A program made the position numbers and the translations under genes. A stretch of DNA of 64,000 nucleotides from Dactylorhiza incarnata (Eukaryota; Streptophyta; Magnoliopsida; Asparagales; Orchidaceae): positions 1,179,501 through 1,243,500 of the forward strand of contig JAWHQI010000201.1 in assembly GCA_033032865.1 (NCBI GenBank). Direction: 5' to 3'. Positions within the stretch are counted from its first letter, which is position 1. Each line of letters begins with the position of its first letter. The notes under the pieces are model-generated. The model was not told where the DNA came from, searched no databases, and was given only the letters and a program-made list of their open reading frames with translations. Shown in pieces: positions 1 to 11,505 of this stretch.

Positions 1-1563
1 CTGTCTTGAGTATCCCGGTGGTGTTGGATTTTGCTGACGTATTTCAAGAGAAGCTACCTAGACTGCAATCGCACCGTGAGAAGGATTTTCAGATCCAACT
101 GGTGCTGGGGGCTAAGCCAGTATCTAGAGCTCCTTATCGGATGGCCCCGATGGATTTAGTTGAGTTTCAGAGACAACTATAGGAGATGGTAGAAGATGGG
201 TTTGTTATACTGAGTTCCTCACCATGGGGAGCTCCGGTGCTATTTGTGTAGAAGAAGGATGGGAGGCTCAGATTGTGCATCGATTATAGAGCACTGAACC
301 GGCTGACGGTCTGGAATACCCATCTGATGCCTAGGGTCGATAAGCTCATTGACCAGTTAGAGGGAGCCCACTGTTTCTTGAAGCTGGATTTGAGGTCGGG
401 CTATTATCAGTTGCGGATTTGGGAGTAGGACACCACGAAGACATCTTTTAGCAGTCGATATGGTCTGTATGAGTTCACCGTGATGCCCTTTGGGCTCACG
501 AATGCACCATTGGCATTTGTTAGTCTGATGAACCGGGTGTTCGAGCCTTATCTCGACATCTTCGTCATCGTATTTATTGATGATATCCTCTTCTACTCGA
601 GGACAGAGGAGGAGCATGCACGACATCTGACATTGACATTGGAGATACTTCGAGAGCACAGTCACTATGCGAAGTTCATTAAATGTCAATTTTGGCTGAA
701 TGATGTGGCCTTCCTGGGTCACATTATTAGTGGAGTTGGACTGGCAGTGGACCCAGCAAAGATCCAGGCAGTACGGGAATAGCCACCGCTAAAGACGTCC
801 ACCGACGTGTGGAGTTTCTGAGACTTGCCGGTTATTACCGAAAGTTCGTGCATGGATTTTCCCAGATAGCCCTCCCGCTCAAATCCTTGACAAAGAAGGA
901 TACCGCTTTCATTTGGATGCCACAGTGCGCGGTAGCCTTCTAGGAGCTGAAGGGTCAGCTTACGTCGTCCCCCATCCTTGCCCTTCTGTCTGGGAAGGAA
1001 GGATTCTAGGTGTATACGGATACGTCGTATCAGGCGATGGGTGTTGTCCTGATGCAGAACTGGCATGTGATAGCATACCCCTCCTGTCAGTTGAAGAATC
1101 ATGAGCTGAACTACCCGGTGCACGATTTGGAGATGGGAGCAGTTGTATCCGCTCTGAAGATCTGGCGACACTACCTCTACGGTGTCTACTGCGATATATT
1201 CTCAGATCCCAAGAACCTAAATACGTGGACACGTGGAAGGAACTTAACATCCGACATAGATGATGGGTGGAGTTTTAATAAGATTCAGTATACGATGCAC
1301 TACTACCCAGGGAAGGCGAATGTGGTGGCAGACGCGCTTAGCTGGAGAGCTACCACATCAGGAGCAGAGCCCCAGCTGATGGATTTCGAGTTGGTGAGGA
1401 TGCTAGAGGACATGCATACCACCTTTATATCCTTGGATGACCCTGAGCTCTTCGAGGAGTACTTGGCTGCGATGAGTACCACGGATATCATTCGAGACCA
1501 TATCATGGATGGGCAGAGGTAGGATGCCAAGTTGGAGCTGATATTCAGGGTCTTGGAGGCAGA
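1..1563 (+). pseudogene. Element 0: chromovirus RT and RNase H remnant
   Basis: This is the left part of an old Ty3/gypsy pol on the + strand. Reverse transcriptase starts before the window; its FIDD catalytic box is readable near 574-590 (context [10 protein letters not shown]), followed by the thumb motif [10 protein letters not shown]. The frame is broken by TAG codons at 180-182, 249-251, 426-428 and 780-782, then by a frameshift. RNase H continues in another frame at about 1010-1522, with YTDTS, DLEMGAVVSALKIW and [15 protein letters not shown] recognisable. The sequence stops abruptly at 1563, where the LTR of element 1 begins, and the integrase part resumes at 32229. It is the oldest layer of the left block and is not functional. 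Confidence 0.88.
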
Positions 1564-1989
1564 TGTAACGCCCCAGAATTTCCAGGAATTACTTTATTCC
1601 TTCTTTGAAGTCATTTTGATGTAAGGGCATTACGTTAGTGCGAAGTTAGCGGTGCGCCGCCGTTTGCGCGTTTTCGCGTTCGTTCGGTCAATTCGACCAA
1701 ATTTTGGAGTGTGCCGAAATTGAGAAATTTTTCGTTAGGAAATTGAATTATTTAATTTTAGAGATGCTCGTTGAATTTTCATTTCGATCTGAGCGTTATT
1801 AGAGTCCCGGTGTTTTTCTGAAGATTTGTATATTTATCGTCGCCGCAGTCTTTAAGAATTTATATCTCGAGTTTGGCTCGTCGGATTTTTATTCCGCCTT
1901 CTCCGTTGGATTTGAAGCGCCGACATTTGTCTTCGGTGGGATTTTCATTGGAATCGGCGACCGTGGGTTCAGCCTTTCTTTTCTTTTTC

Positions 1990-2073
1990 TTATTATTATT
2001 ATTATTATTATTAATATAATTAAATTCATTTTGTTGTTAACCAAATCTTCTTCCCTCTATCTATATATATATT

Positions 2074-2114
<41 letters not shown>
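1990..2114. repeat. Microsatellites in the element 1 5' LTR
   Basis: A TTA run (about 1990-2013), a TA-rich run (about 2060-2092) and a GT run (about 2092-2114). The 3' LTR has a CT run and a TA run at the matching place (14931-14980) but no GT run, so the tract changed after insertion. Confidence 0.9.
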
Positions 2115-2804
2115 AAATTATTATTCTCCTCCTTCTTTCCTTTTCTTATAATTATCATCATTGTTATTACTATTATTATTTTAATTATTATAAATTTTGA
2201 GTGTGGATTTGTTGTCATCCACCTCTTTCTTCTATCTGATTATATATATAATATATAAATATCTTTCTCCATTATATGACTATATATATTAAGTTAATAT
2301 TCCTCTTCTTTATTTCTTCCTTTCCTGAACCAGAGTTTTCAAGAGAGAGAAAGAGAGAGTGTTTAGGGTTTTGTGAACTTCTGACCGCCGCCAACGGAGC
2401 TCCGGTGCGCGAATTCTTCGCCGGAGCATAGTTTTGGATAGCTCTCGCCGTGCTCGTCGTGTGCGTGGTAAGTTTCATTCGATTCATAGATTTTTGGCAC
2501 TAGGGTTAGCGGCCCTAACCCTCGTTTTATCCGTTTTTTTTGTAGATCCTCCGTGCGTAGGTCGTGTTTGAGTTGATCTGTGTCGTAGAGGGCTTGTGAG
2601 GCCGTTCTTCGGGATTTCGAGTCAATATAAGTGGTGGTTTTGCTCTCCCCCCCCCCCTTCCTGGGCTTGTATGTTCCTTCAAAACTTTTAATCTCCTATA
2701 TATATATACATATATATATATATATAAATATCTTTATATCGTTTCTTAGTGTTGTTGTATGTTTGTTCTTGTTTCCTTGTTTAAGAAATTTTTTCTGTCC
2801 AAGT

Positions 2805-3075
2805 GTAAATCGACAGGTCATCCCGTCGATCGACGGGACCTCCCGTCAATCGGAGGGACCATCCCGTCGATCCCTTGTCTCAGCCAATTTTGTTTTTTTC
2901 ATCTGTTTTTTTTTTCTCTAAGGCAAAATCGACGGCTATTCCCGTCGATCGATGGGGAAGCCAGTCGATTTTTTCCTTTTAGCTGGAGAGAAGCATTTTT
3001 CTTATTTCTAAGTGAGAATCGACGGCTATTCCCGTCGATCGACGGGACCGTCCGCCGATCGACGGGACAAGCATC
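2805..3075. repeat. TCGA palindrome array in the element 1 5' LTR
   Basis: Several copies of CCCGTCGATCGACGGG or close variants, at 2822-2837, about 2941-2956 and 3031-3046, with half sites between them (GTCCGCCGATCGACGGGAC). They are spaced by pyrimidine-rich sequence and AAATCGACGGCTATT blocks. The 3' LTR carries the matching array at 15740-16005. Function unknown. Confidence 0.85.
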
Positions 3076-4289
3076 CGATTTTTTTTCTCCCTTTCCATGT
3101 TTTTTTTGTCTTCTTTTCCTGGTTTTGATTCCTTTTCCCTCTAATGATTGTTCCTCACCCTTTCTTTTCTGCAAGTGAAGTCTTGGTTGTGGTCTCCCTT
3201 GTTGTTCTGATAGATCCTCTCAGAAAAAGTCTTTTTCCGTGTGTTCTCAGAAATCAAGTTCTTCTTGTGCAATCTGATTCCTGCTTATACCTTAGATTCG
3301 TTTAGAAGCCCTCTCTATGTAGTTCTGGAATTCTCTAGCCTTTTCATCCAGAATTTGTTTGAACTTCTGTCCTGAACTTATTTGTCTTTCCGTCCGGAGT
3401 CTCTGTCCAGAACTCCCAAGTTTTATGTGTAGTCGACTTTCTTGTGTTTTTCCCGTCGAGTTTATCGACCCTTTCCCGCCGGCTTTGACATAAGTCCTCC
3501 AGTCAATGTTTGATTTAGTTTTTCTTGTCAACTTTGGTATAAGTCTTTCTTGTCAACTTTTGATGAGTCTTTCGGTCGATTCCATCGCTTATTCTGAATT
3601 GTTTTTAGCATGTCTTTATATTCTTTTGCCGGGTATTCCCGGGTATCTTAAGCGATGTTATCAAGCTTTTTAATTCCTTTTGCTAAGACCTTTGCGATGT
3701 AGCTATGCTTTATTTTTTGAGTGTCCTGTATTTGATTAGTGATCATTTATGGTGTCTTTTCGTGCCTTATTCGTCGTATTATTACGAGAAGTTCATTGGG
3801 AGTCAAGTTTGGACTCACCAAATGTTTTCTTTTGACCTTTGAGTATTGTTCTGGTGTTTGGCCTTCGTGTTAAGTTTATCTTCGTCTTGTTCCGACACCA
3901 AGCCTTGCATGGTGTCATCTTGCTAAAATCTTCAACCTCATTATAAGTTGAATGTTAATCTATTGATTAATTGCTGAATCCGGTGCTTTCTGATTCTCTC
4001 GTCTTGAGTTATGGTTAAAACCATTTGTCATCCTGTATTTCCCTGTCTGACACTCCCCTGTTTGTTCTGTTGGATTTATGAGCTAAGTATGCTATGTTGT
4101 CTAATTCTCCGGGATAGTTTTGGTGAGTGGTTCTCGATCTCTATGATCTTCATTGTTTAATGTTCTGAGTATTCTCTTGCGAACTGCAATATGGTTTATT
4201 TATATACTTATATATGCATATACATATATATATATATGTTTATGCAACCCTGCTTCTGGTGCTATGTGTGAGTCTGTTGAGCGTGTGAG

Positions 4290-4440
4290 CTAAAAGTCAC
4301 CGCCACAGTGCCTCTTTTGGGTTGTTGGTTTGAGTGGATTGGAGTCACCGTCGCAGCACTCATGTTTGGTTTTTGGGCTGCGGGCATTTGTGGAAGATAC
4401 CACCGTCGTAGTGCCTTCTTTTGCGGGACACTCTTCCCTC
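4290..4440. repeat. Imperfect repeats in the element 1 5' LTR
   Basis: Three imperfect units around GTCACCGCCACAGTGCC and TTTTGGGTTG, followed by GAGCTGATCAGTCTC. The other chromovirus LTRs here have different repeat blocks at the equivalent place (11270-11505 in element C, 35871-36030 in element 4). Matching copy in the 3' LTR at about 17215-17360. Confidence 0.65.
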
Positions 4441-5467
4441 GAGCTGATCAGTCTCAAATTCTAGTAACTTATATGCTTATATGGATATTATGATATTATA
4501 TGTATAACCACCACCTCTGAGCCGCAATGGCGGACAAGTGGTTGGCTTTGATCTTTTTGGCTATTAACTTCTGGCGCAGGCTTTTTCCTCTTACCGAGTG
4601 CACTCGTTTGAGTTGGCTCGGGTGGTTGTAAGATTAAGTGTTATTCTGTTTAGCTCTCTTTTCTGCAATCTTTTATTTATGATTGCTGCAAACCTTGGTT
4701 TTCTTGCTACCATTTGCACTTTTTTGCTGAGGCATTCTTCTGTTTTGAATGTCACTGGCTCGGAGCCATAGATGTTCGGTTAGTGGAGTTGGTGTTCTCT
4801 AGAGCTGCAATTAGTTGCAGTGGTTCGTTCTCCCCTCACGGTTGTGAGGTAGTTGTTCTCTTTTGTTTCAGTTTTACGCTTGTACTTTGTTTTTCCTATG
4901 GGCTCGTGTCAGTTGTTGATGTCCATAGCTCTAGTTTTCTGGTGCTAGTTTATTTGTTAGTTGTTTTGCTGTTACTTTCAGGTTGTTTACCTACTTGCTC
5001 TCTGGAAAGTTTATTATTATTTTTTGTTAGGTTGCATGAGTTACTTTACTTATATAAAAAATTTGCATTCTTGCATAGCACGGTTTTAAGCAAATAACGC
5101 CTATTTTGAAGATCGTAGAGAATCTTTTCTTTACTTATACTAAACTTAGATACCATTTCTGGAATGTCGATCTTCTTGCTCTTGTAGGCTAAAATGAACC
5201 TATTTTCCGCTGCGTATTTATATATATATATAGTTTTCCTCTTGTGGATTTGTTGATCCACTGGACCGAGTGACACGGTCTTAAGCTAAAAATATAAATT
5301 CTTTTATTTAACTGAATCATATTTATGTCTTTTATAAAATAATTGTAAGGAGTGTTTTGCCTGAGCGTCTATAGTTGTCCCCTGCAGTACGTGGCATCAT
5401 AGAGCGTATTTTCCCTTTGCTCTGATAATATTTATTAAATTCGTGGGAAAATGCGGGTTGTGACAGT

Positions 5468-5479
5468 TGGTATCAGAGC
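5468..5479 (+). other. Primer-binding site of element 1
   Basis: TGGTATCAGAGC lies two bases after the 5' LTR end. It is the sequence complementary to the 3' end of plant initiator methionine tRNA, the standard primer of Tekay-type elements. It fixes the LTR end at 5465. Confidence 0.92.
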
Positions 5480-6226
5480 TAGGTTAGCCGGTTTGCTGGG
5501 ATAGTCTGGTTGGCCCGGTTTACCGTCTGGTGAGAATCGTTATTCATTGCATACACACACCGAAGGGTCATCCGTATGTCTTGGCTGAAGAATGAACACT
5601 ACACTCACAGCATGATAAGAAGTTTACGGGGCATATTTTGTAGTATGAGATGCATAATATGTGTTTGTATATCTATCCTCATAGGTGACAACATACGACT
5701 GTTATGTAGTATGGGATGCATAACGTAGGTCGCATGCGTTTCCATTAGCATATTTTTTCTTTTTCGTTACATGCGATAATATGTAGTATGAGATGCATAA
5801 GATCGCATGTGTACGCCGCACAGAGCATGCATTAAGGCCTTTTTAGATTGCATAGCACTGCATATACATCTTAACATAGCATTAGCACACGTGCCAAGTT
5901 AAAGATATAATTGATGACGCTTGTACACACATGATTTGAAATAAAATTTTGGCATTCATGCATTCATATGATTTGCACAAGAGTTAATAGGATGATGATA
6001 TATCATCCTAGATTAAGCATAAGATCATTTTATGAATTCATAGAGCAAGGTAACAGCAAGAGCAAGTATCTACACTTTTTCTGATCTATGTCGAGTTAGG
6101 AAATTCTAGTTTGCTAGTTGTTGTCTTAAGCTAGGTGTATTGAGATGTTCGTTCGTAATTGCAGTCGATGACTCCAGAGCGTAGTGCGTCAGAGTCGGCT
6201 CCCCAATCATAGGGCGAGTCTTTGGG
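5480..6226 (+). pseudogene. Element 1 leader and gag N-terminus
   Basis: A leader of about 690 bases has three copies of a TATGTAGTATGAGATGCATA-like unit (near 5640, 5705 and 5785). Gag starts at the ATG at 6168 (MTPERSASESAPQS), reaches a TAG at 6210-6212, then reads GESLG up to the insertion point. GESLG-VRSEAVIKEL continues after the inserted element C at 12475. The minus-strand gag of element 4 has the matching GESLGAQSEAVIESL, which proves the two halves were one gene. The 5-bp duplication TTGGG is at 6222-6226. Confidence 0.85.
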
Positions 6227-7387
6227 TGTAACGCCCCTGATTTTTCCGGTATTTGTTTAATTCAGTGATGGCGTGTTAATGACGTCGGGGCGTTACTCCT
6301 AACGTCGAGTTAGCGGCGTGTTGCCATTTGCGCGTTTTCGCGTCCGTTTGGGTCAAATCGACCAAATTTTGCGACGACCCGGAATTGGAAAATTTTACGT
6401 TAGGAAATTAGATTATTTAATTTTAGACTTGTCTATCAAGTTTCGTCGCGATCCGAGCCATTTTGGAGCCTCGGCGCATTTTAGAAGTTTTGTATATATT
6501 TAAAGCTTGCCGTAACTTCCGCCATTCATATCTCGAAAACGGCACATCGGATTTTGATTCCAACTTCGCCGTTGGATTCGTAGCGCCGTCGTTCACCTTA
6601 GGTGAAATTTTCGTTGGATTCGGCGTCCGTTTAATTTTTGGTGATAAAATAATAATATTATTATTATTATTATAAAAATTATCGTATGTGTATATATATA
6701 TATGTACATTTGGCAGCATGCGTAGACTCCCCTTGCAGCCTTGCGTCGACTCCCCTTGCAGCCTTGCGTCGACTCCCCTTGCAGCCTTGCGTCGACTCCC
6801 CTTGCAGCCTTGCGTCGACTCCCCTTTGCAGCATGCGTCGACTCCCCTTTGCGGCATGCGTCGACTCCCTATTTAAGCATGTGTCGACTTCTTTTTTTTC
6901 AGTATGCGTCGACCTTCCATCCACGAATCAGTCAGATATATACATATATATATATATTAATATATATCTGTATTTATATATAATGCTACGTTCACCATTC
7001 GTCGACCATCTTCCCAGCCCCTTTCTTCTTCCTCATTCTGTCTGAACGCCGCGACGGGAGTGGCGTTTTCTTAAATTCTTCGGGCACCGCCGACGGAGCT
7101 CCGGTGGTCGAAATCGCGAGCCGAGCATAGTTTCGGAAAGCTCTCGACGAGAGCTTCGTCCTCGTGGTAATTTCCTTCCGTTTCGTAAAACTTTTTCGTT
7201 AGTTTTTTTTTTCTCGGCCCTAATCTTCGTTTTGGCCATTTTCCGTAGATCTCGCCTCGTCGTGCCACCTTTTGGGCCGATCTACGATGAGGAGTTGTTC
7301 GGAGAACGATTCCGGTGATTTGAAGGCAAGTGGTGATCTTGCACCTTCACTTTGCTAAAACCTTTTTTTTTTGTTCTCGCCCTTGCT
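6227..7387 (+). repeat. Element C 5' LTR, truncated
   Basis: Matches 9899-11115 of the 3' LTR from TGTAACGCCCCTGA to CCCTTGCT, with a few percent of differences by eye. The last 1.4 kb of the LTR is gone. It includes a GTCGACT tandem array (6716-6920), TA-rich stretches and the conserved GACGGAGCTCCGGTGGTCG segment near 7091. Confidence 0.93.
6716..6920. repeat. GCGTCGACTCCCC tandem array, 5' LTR copy
   Basis: About nine units of roughly 23 bp with the core GCGTCGACTCCCCTTGCAGC, ending in variants CATGTGTCGACTTC and TATGCGTCGACC. Small frames that read through it on both strands are repeat translation, not genes. Confidence 0.92.
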
Positions 7388-9585
7388 GGCATGCCTCAGG
7401 TGTCTTTCTTAGGACATGTGGTGAGCAAGGATGGAATCTCTGTTGATCCTGCCAAGATTTTAGCGGTGATGGATTGGAAGAGACCTTCTACTCCAAAGGA
7501 GATCAGGAGTTTCTTGGGTTTGGCCGGATATTATAGGAGATTTGTGGAGGGTTTCTCCAGATTGTCCGCTCCGATGACCCGGCTTACGCAGAAGAATGCC
7601 GCCTTCATTCGGAGTGATAAATGTGAGGAGGCTTTCCAAGAGCTGAAGAGAAGGTTGTGCTCTGCCCCAATTCTCATTCTGCCTATCGAGGGAGTGGAGT
7701 TTGCGGTGTATGTTGATGCTTCCCACATCGGACTTGGTTGCGTTCTGATGCAAGAGGGAAAGGTGATCGCCTATGGATCTAGGCAATTGAAGGTTCATGA
7801 GAAGAATTACCCTACCCATGATTTGGAGTTTGCGGCGGTGATCTATGCCCTGAATCTGTGGAGACAATTACTGTTTGGCGCTGTGTGCAAGATTTATACC
7901 GATCATAAAAGCTTGAAGTATGTATTCACACAAAAGGAGCTGAATTTGCGCCAACGCCGGTGGTTGGAATTTGTTGCTGATTATGAAGTGGATATCCTTT
8001 ATCATCCCGGTAAGGCCAATGTGGTGGCCGATGCGTTGAGTAGGAAGACGGCTCAGATCTTCAATTTATCTGTTCAAGCCTTAGTTGAGGAGTTTCTTTT
8101 GATGGATATTTCGTCGGTGAGCCGTGGCGAGCGCACTCCTTTGGAGGCAGAAGAGCTTCGTGGAACACCCTCACAAGGTTACGTCAGAAAGAAGACCCAG
8201 ATCTTCAGCATCTCCGAGGAAGGACCGAGAAAGGAGAATTATCTGATTTCTCCATTGATGAGCTTGGTACCCTCTTGTATAGAGGTAGATTTTGTATCCC
8301 GGCGGTGGAAGATATTCGAGTTATGATTTGCAGGGAGGCTCACAGATCTAGTGTGTCCTACCACCCGGGTTCCACCAAGATGTATAGAGATCTGAAGCAA
8401 ATCGTGTGGTGGTCGGGCATGAAGAACGACATTGCCAAATTTGTATCGGAGTGCTTCACATGCAAGCGGGTGAAGGCCGATCATGGCAGGCCTGGAGGAA
8501 AACTGACCCCTTTGGAGATCCCCATGTGGAAATGGGAAAGTATATCGATGGACCTTATTACGGGTTTGCCGAGGTCCCCTCGTGGACATGATTCAGCCTG
8601 GGTTATAGTTGATCGATTGACAAAGTGTGCGCATTTCGCCCCCTTCAAAGTCGGCTATTCTATGAAGAAGATAGCAGAGTTATATTTGGATGAGGTCATC
8701 CGTTTGCATGTAGTGCCAGTGAGTATCGTGTCAGATCGAGACTCCGGGTTTACGTCGCGATTCTGGTAGAGCTTACAGGGAGCTTTGGGCACCGACCTCA
8801 GGTTTTCGACCGCATACCATCCGCAGACCAATGGTCAAACGGAGCGAGTTAATCAGATTGTGGAAGACATGATCAGGTGTTACATTTTGGAGCATGGTGG
8901 AGCTTGGGACGAGTGCCTCAGACTCATGGAGTTTGCATATAATAATAGCTTCCAAGAAAGTCTGTAGATGGCCCCTTTTGAAGCGCTGTATGGGAGGCGC
9001 TGCAGGACTCCCTTGTTTTGGGTCAAAGTCGGTGAGAGACCGTTGCTAGGTCCGGAATCTTTAATCGAAATGGAGGAGGCGGTGACTAATATTCGGGAGA
9101 AGCTCCGCGTTGCTCAGGAGCGGTACGAAAGGTATGCCAATCAAAGAAGGGCAGATCTGGAGTTTGCGGTTGGGGACAGTGTTTTTCTGAAGGTCTCTCC
9201 GATGCCAGGCGTTAAAAGATTTGGGAAGAACCACAAGTTGGATCCCAGATATGTTGGGCCCTTTCAGGTCGTTGAGCGCATCGGAGTGTCCGCTTATAGA
9301 TTGGAGTTACCTGCTACCTTCCCTGGCGTCCATGATGTGTTCCATGTGAGTCAGTTAAGGAAGTGTGTCCGCAGCAATCGTCAAGTCCTCGATTCGGTGC
9401 CTCAGATTCAGCCCAATTTATCTTATGTTGAGGAGCCTGTTCGGATTTTGGAAACCCAAGAGCGGGTGTTGCGTAGGAAATCTATCCCCATGGTAAAAGT
9501 TCTTTGGCGAAATCATGACGTCGAGAGCGCAACATGGGAGCTGGAATCGGCTATGCGGGAATCTCATCCGCACCTCTTCTTTTAA
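7388..9585 (+). pseudogene. Element C pol remnant: RNase H, integrase, chromodomain
   Basis: Starts at the RT thumb motif [12 protein letters not shown]. RNase H has [26 protein letters not shown] and [14 protein letters not shown] one-base frameshift lies near 8157. Integrase has the HHCC zinc site (EAH...SYH...CFTC), the first Asp in SMDLITGLP, the second in IVSDRDSGF and the Glu in NGQTERVNQ. TAG stops at 8767-8769 and 8965-8967 replace what in relatives is Gln (RFWQSLQ and ESLQ). The frame ends with a chromodomain (MVKVLWRNHD, ATWELESAMR) at 9585. Closely related to the minus-strand pol of element 4. Chromodomains of this class are known to guide insertion to heterochromatin. Confidence 0.92.
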
Positions 9586-9898
9586 TGGCTCAGGTAAAAA
9601 TCTCCTTTTCTTTTCGTGCACTACTTATTTGACCAAATATTGTCTCCTGCACCATTTTTTGTCCAAATGTTATTCCTGCACCTTCTTATTTTTCAATTGA
9701 TTAGTTCAGGTGAATCCTCTTCCCTGTACCTTTTACCTTTCATTTAATTAACTCTGGTGAATTTCTTTTTCTGCACCATTTGATTATCTATCCTAGATTT
9801 CCTTTCCTGCACCATGTATCTATTTTAATGTGATGGTAAATCTCCTTTTCTGCTCTACGTCAAGTTTCAGGACGAAATTTTCTTTTAGGGGGAGTGGT
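9586..9898 (+). other. Element C 3' untranslated region and polypurine tract
   Basis: Pyrimidine-rich stretch with about five loose copies of a CCTGCACCATTT unit, then GGACGAAATTTTC and the polypurine tract TTTAGGGGGAGTGG (about 9885-9898) directly before the 3' LTR. Confidence 0.8.
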
Positions 9899-10392
9899 TG
9901 TAACGCCCCTGATTTTTCTGGTATTTGTTTAATTCAGTGATGGCGTGTTAATGACGTAGGGGCGTTACTCCTAACGTCGAGTTAGCGGCACGTTGCCGTT
10001 AGCGCGTTTTCGCGTCCGTTTGGGTCAAGTCGACCAAATTTTGCGACGACCCGGAATTGGAAAATTTTACATTAGGATATTAGATTATTTAATTTCAGAC
10101 TTGTCCATCAAGTTTCGTCGCGATCCGAGCCATTTTGGAGCATCGGCGCATTTTAGAAGTTTTGTATATATTTAAAGCTCGCCGTAACTTCCGTCATTCA
10201 TATCTCGAAAACGGCACGTCGGATTTTGATTCCAACTTCGCTGTTGGATTCGTAGCGCCGCCGTTCACCTTAGGCGAAATTTTCATTGGATTCGGCGTCC
10301 GTTTAATTTTCGGTGATAAAATAATAATAATAATATTTTTATTATTATTATAAAAATTATCGTATGTGTATATATATATGTGTACATTTGGC

Positions 10393-10650
10393 AGCATGCA
10401 TCGACTCCCCTTGCAGCCTTGCGTCGACTCCCCTTGCAGCCTTGCGTCGACTCCCCTTGCATCCTTGCGTCGACTCGCCTTGCAGCCTTGCGTCGACTCG
10501 CCTTTGCAGCATGCGTCGACTCCCCTTTGCGGCATGCGTCGACTCCCTATTTAAGCATGCGTCGACTTCTTTTTTTTCAGCATGCGTCGACTTCTTTTTT
10601 TTCAGCATGCGTCGACTTCTTTTTTTTCAGCATGCGTCGACCTTCCATCC
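10393..10650. repeat. GCGTCGACT tandem array, 3' LTR copy
   Basis: Same array as at 6716-6920 but with about eleven units. The extra two are copies of a 25-bp unit, GCGTCGACTTCTTTTTTTTC plus AGCAT, present once on the left and three times here. LTR pairs are identical at insertion, so the array changed afterwards. Confidence 0.9.
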
Positions 10651-11269
10651 ACGAATCAGTCAGATATATACATATATATATATTAATATATATATGTATA
10701 TATATATAATGCTACGTTCACCATTCGCCGACCACCTTCCCAACCACTTTCTTCTTCCTCATTCTGTCTGAACGCCGCGACGGGAGTGGCGTTTTCTTAA
10801 ATCCTTCGGGCGCCGCCGACGGAGCTCCGGTGGTCGAAATCGCGAGCCGAGCATATTTTCGGAAAGCTCTCGACGAGAGCTTCGTCCTCGTGGTAATTTC
10901 CTTCCGTTTCGTGAAACTTTTTTGTTAGTTTTTTTTCTCGGCCCTAACCTTCGTTTTGGCCATTTTCCGTAGATCTCGCCTCGTCGTGCCTCCTTTTGGG
11001 CCGATCTACGACGAGGACTTGTTCGGAGAACGATTCCGGTGATTTGAAGGCAAGTGGTGATCTTGCACCTTCACTTTGCTAAAACCTATTTTTTTTTGTT
11101 CTCACCCTTGCTTCCAGTAAATAGTTTTATGCTGAAATTTTGTCATCCGCCTCTTTTCTCTTTCCCCGACATAATCTTGCTCATCTTGTTAACCAAGAAA
11201 ATGTTGCCTTATGTTCTGATGGGCCATGCCCCTTTCCCTTTGAAATTGCATGAAAATATGAATTCTGTT

Positions 11270-11505
11270 GGAGGTCGTACACGATGTTGGCGGTGCCACC
11301 GGTGCGATGCTCTTTTAATTTAATAAATTCTGTTGGAGGTCGTACGCGGTGTGGTTTTTGCCCCCGGTGCGGTGCTCTTTTAAGCTTTTGATTAGGAGGC
11401 CGTACGCGGTGTGGTTTTGCCCCCGGTGCGGTGTTCTCTTAAGCTTTTGATTGGGAGGCCATACGCGGTGTGGTTTTTGCCCCCGGTGCGGTGCTCTTCT
11501 TTTGG
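11270..11505. repeat. 59-65 bp tandem array in the element C 3' LTR
   Basis: Four units starting GGAGGTCGTACGCGGTG at 11270, 11335, 11395 and 11454. Each holds GTGTGGTTTTTGCCCCCGG or a variant and ends near TTAAGCTTTTGATT. It lies just before the conserved GAGCTGATCAGTCTC. Confidence 0.9.

Larger units (their letters stand above)
1564..5465 (+). repeat. Element 1 5' LTR (3902 bp)
   Basis: Starts TGTAACGCCCC and ends GGGTTGTGACA, directly before an iMet primer site. It is homologous along its length to 14449-18008 plus 31861-32228. Inside are TA/TG microsatellites, a conserved segment around 2385-2460 (GGAGCTCCGG, CGCCGGAGCATAG), a palindrome array at 2805-3075, an imperfect repeat block at 4290-4440 followed by GAGCTGATCAGTCTC, and a late segment at 5220-5465 shared with the other chromovirus LTRs here. 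At 3.9 kb it is very long for an LTR. No protein-coding gene is supported in it. Confidence 0.93.

Noticed and set aside
4714..5097. Hydrophobic frame of 127 codons with a similar frame at 17633-18001
   Set aside because: Both are in the pyrimidine-rich part of the element 1 LTRs. T-rich DNA gives Leu/Val/Phe-rich translation; the similarity comes from LTR pairing.
6686..7045. Cys/Ser/Pro repeat proteins on both strands, also at 10364-10771
   Set aside because: Translation of the GTCGACT tandem array in several frames; no gene structure.
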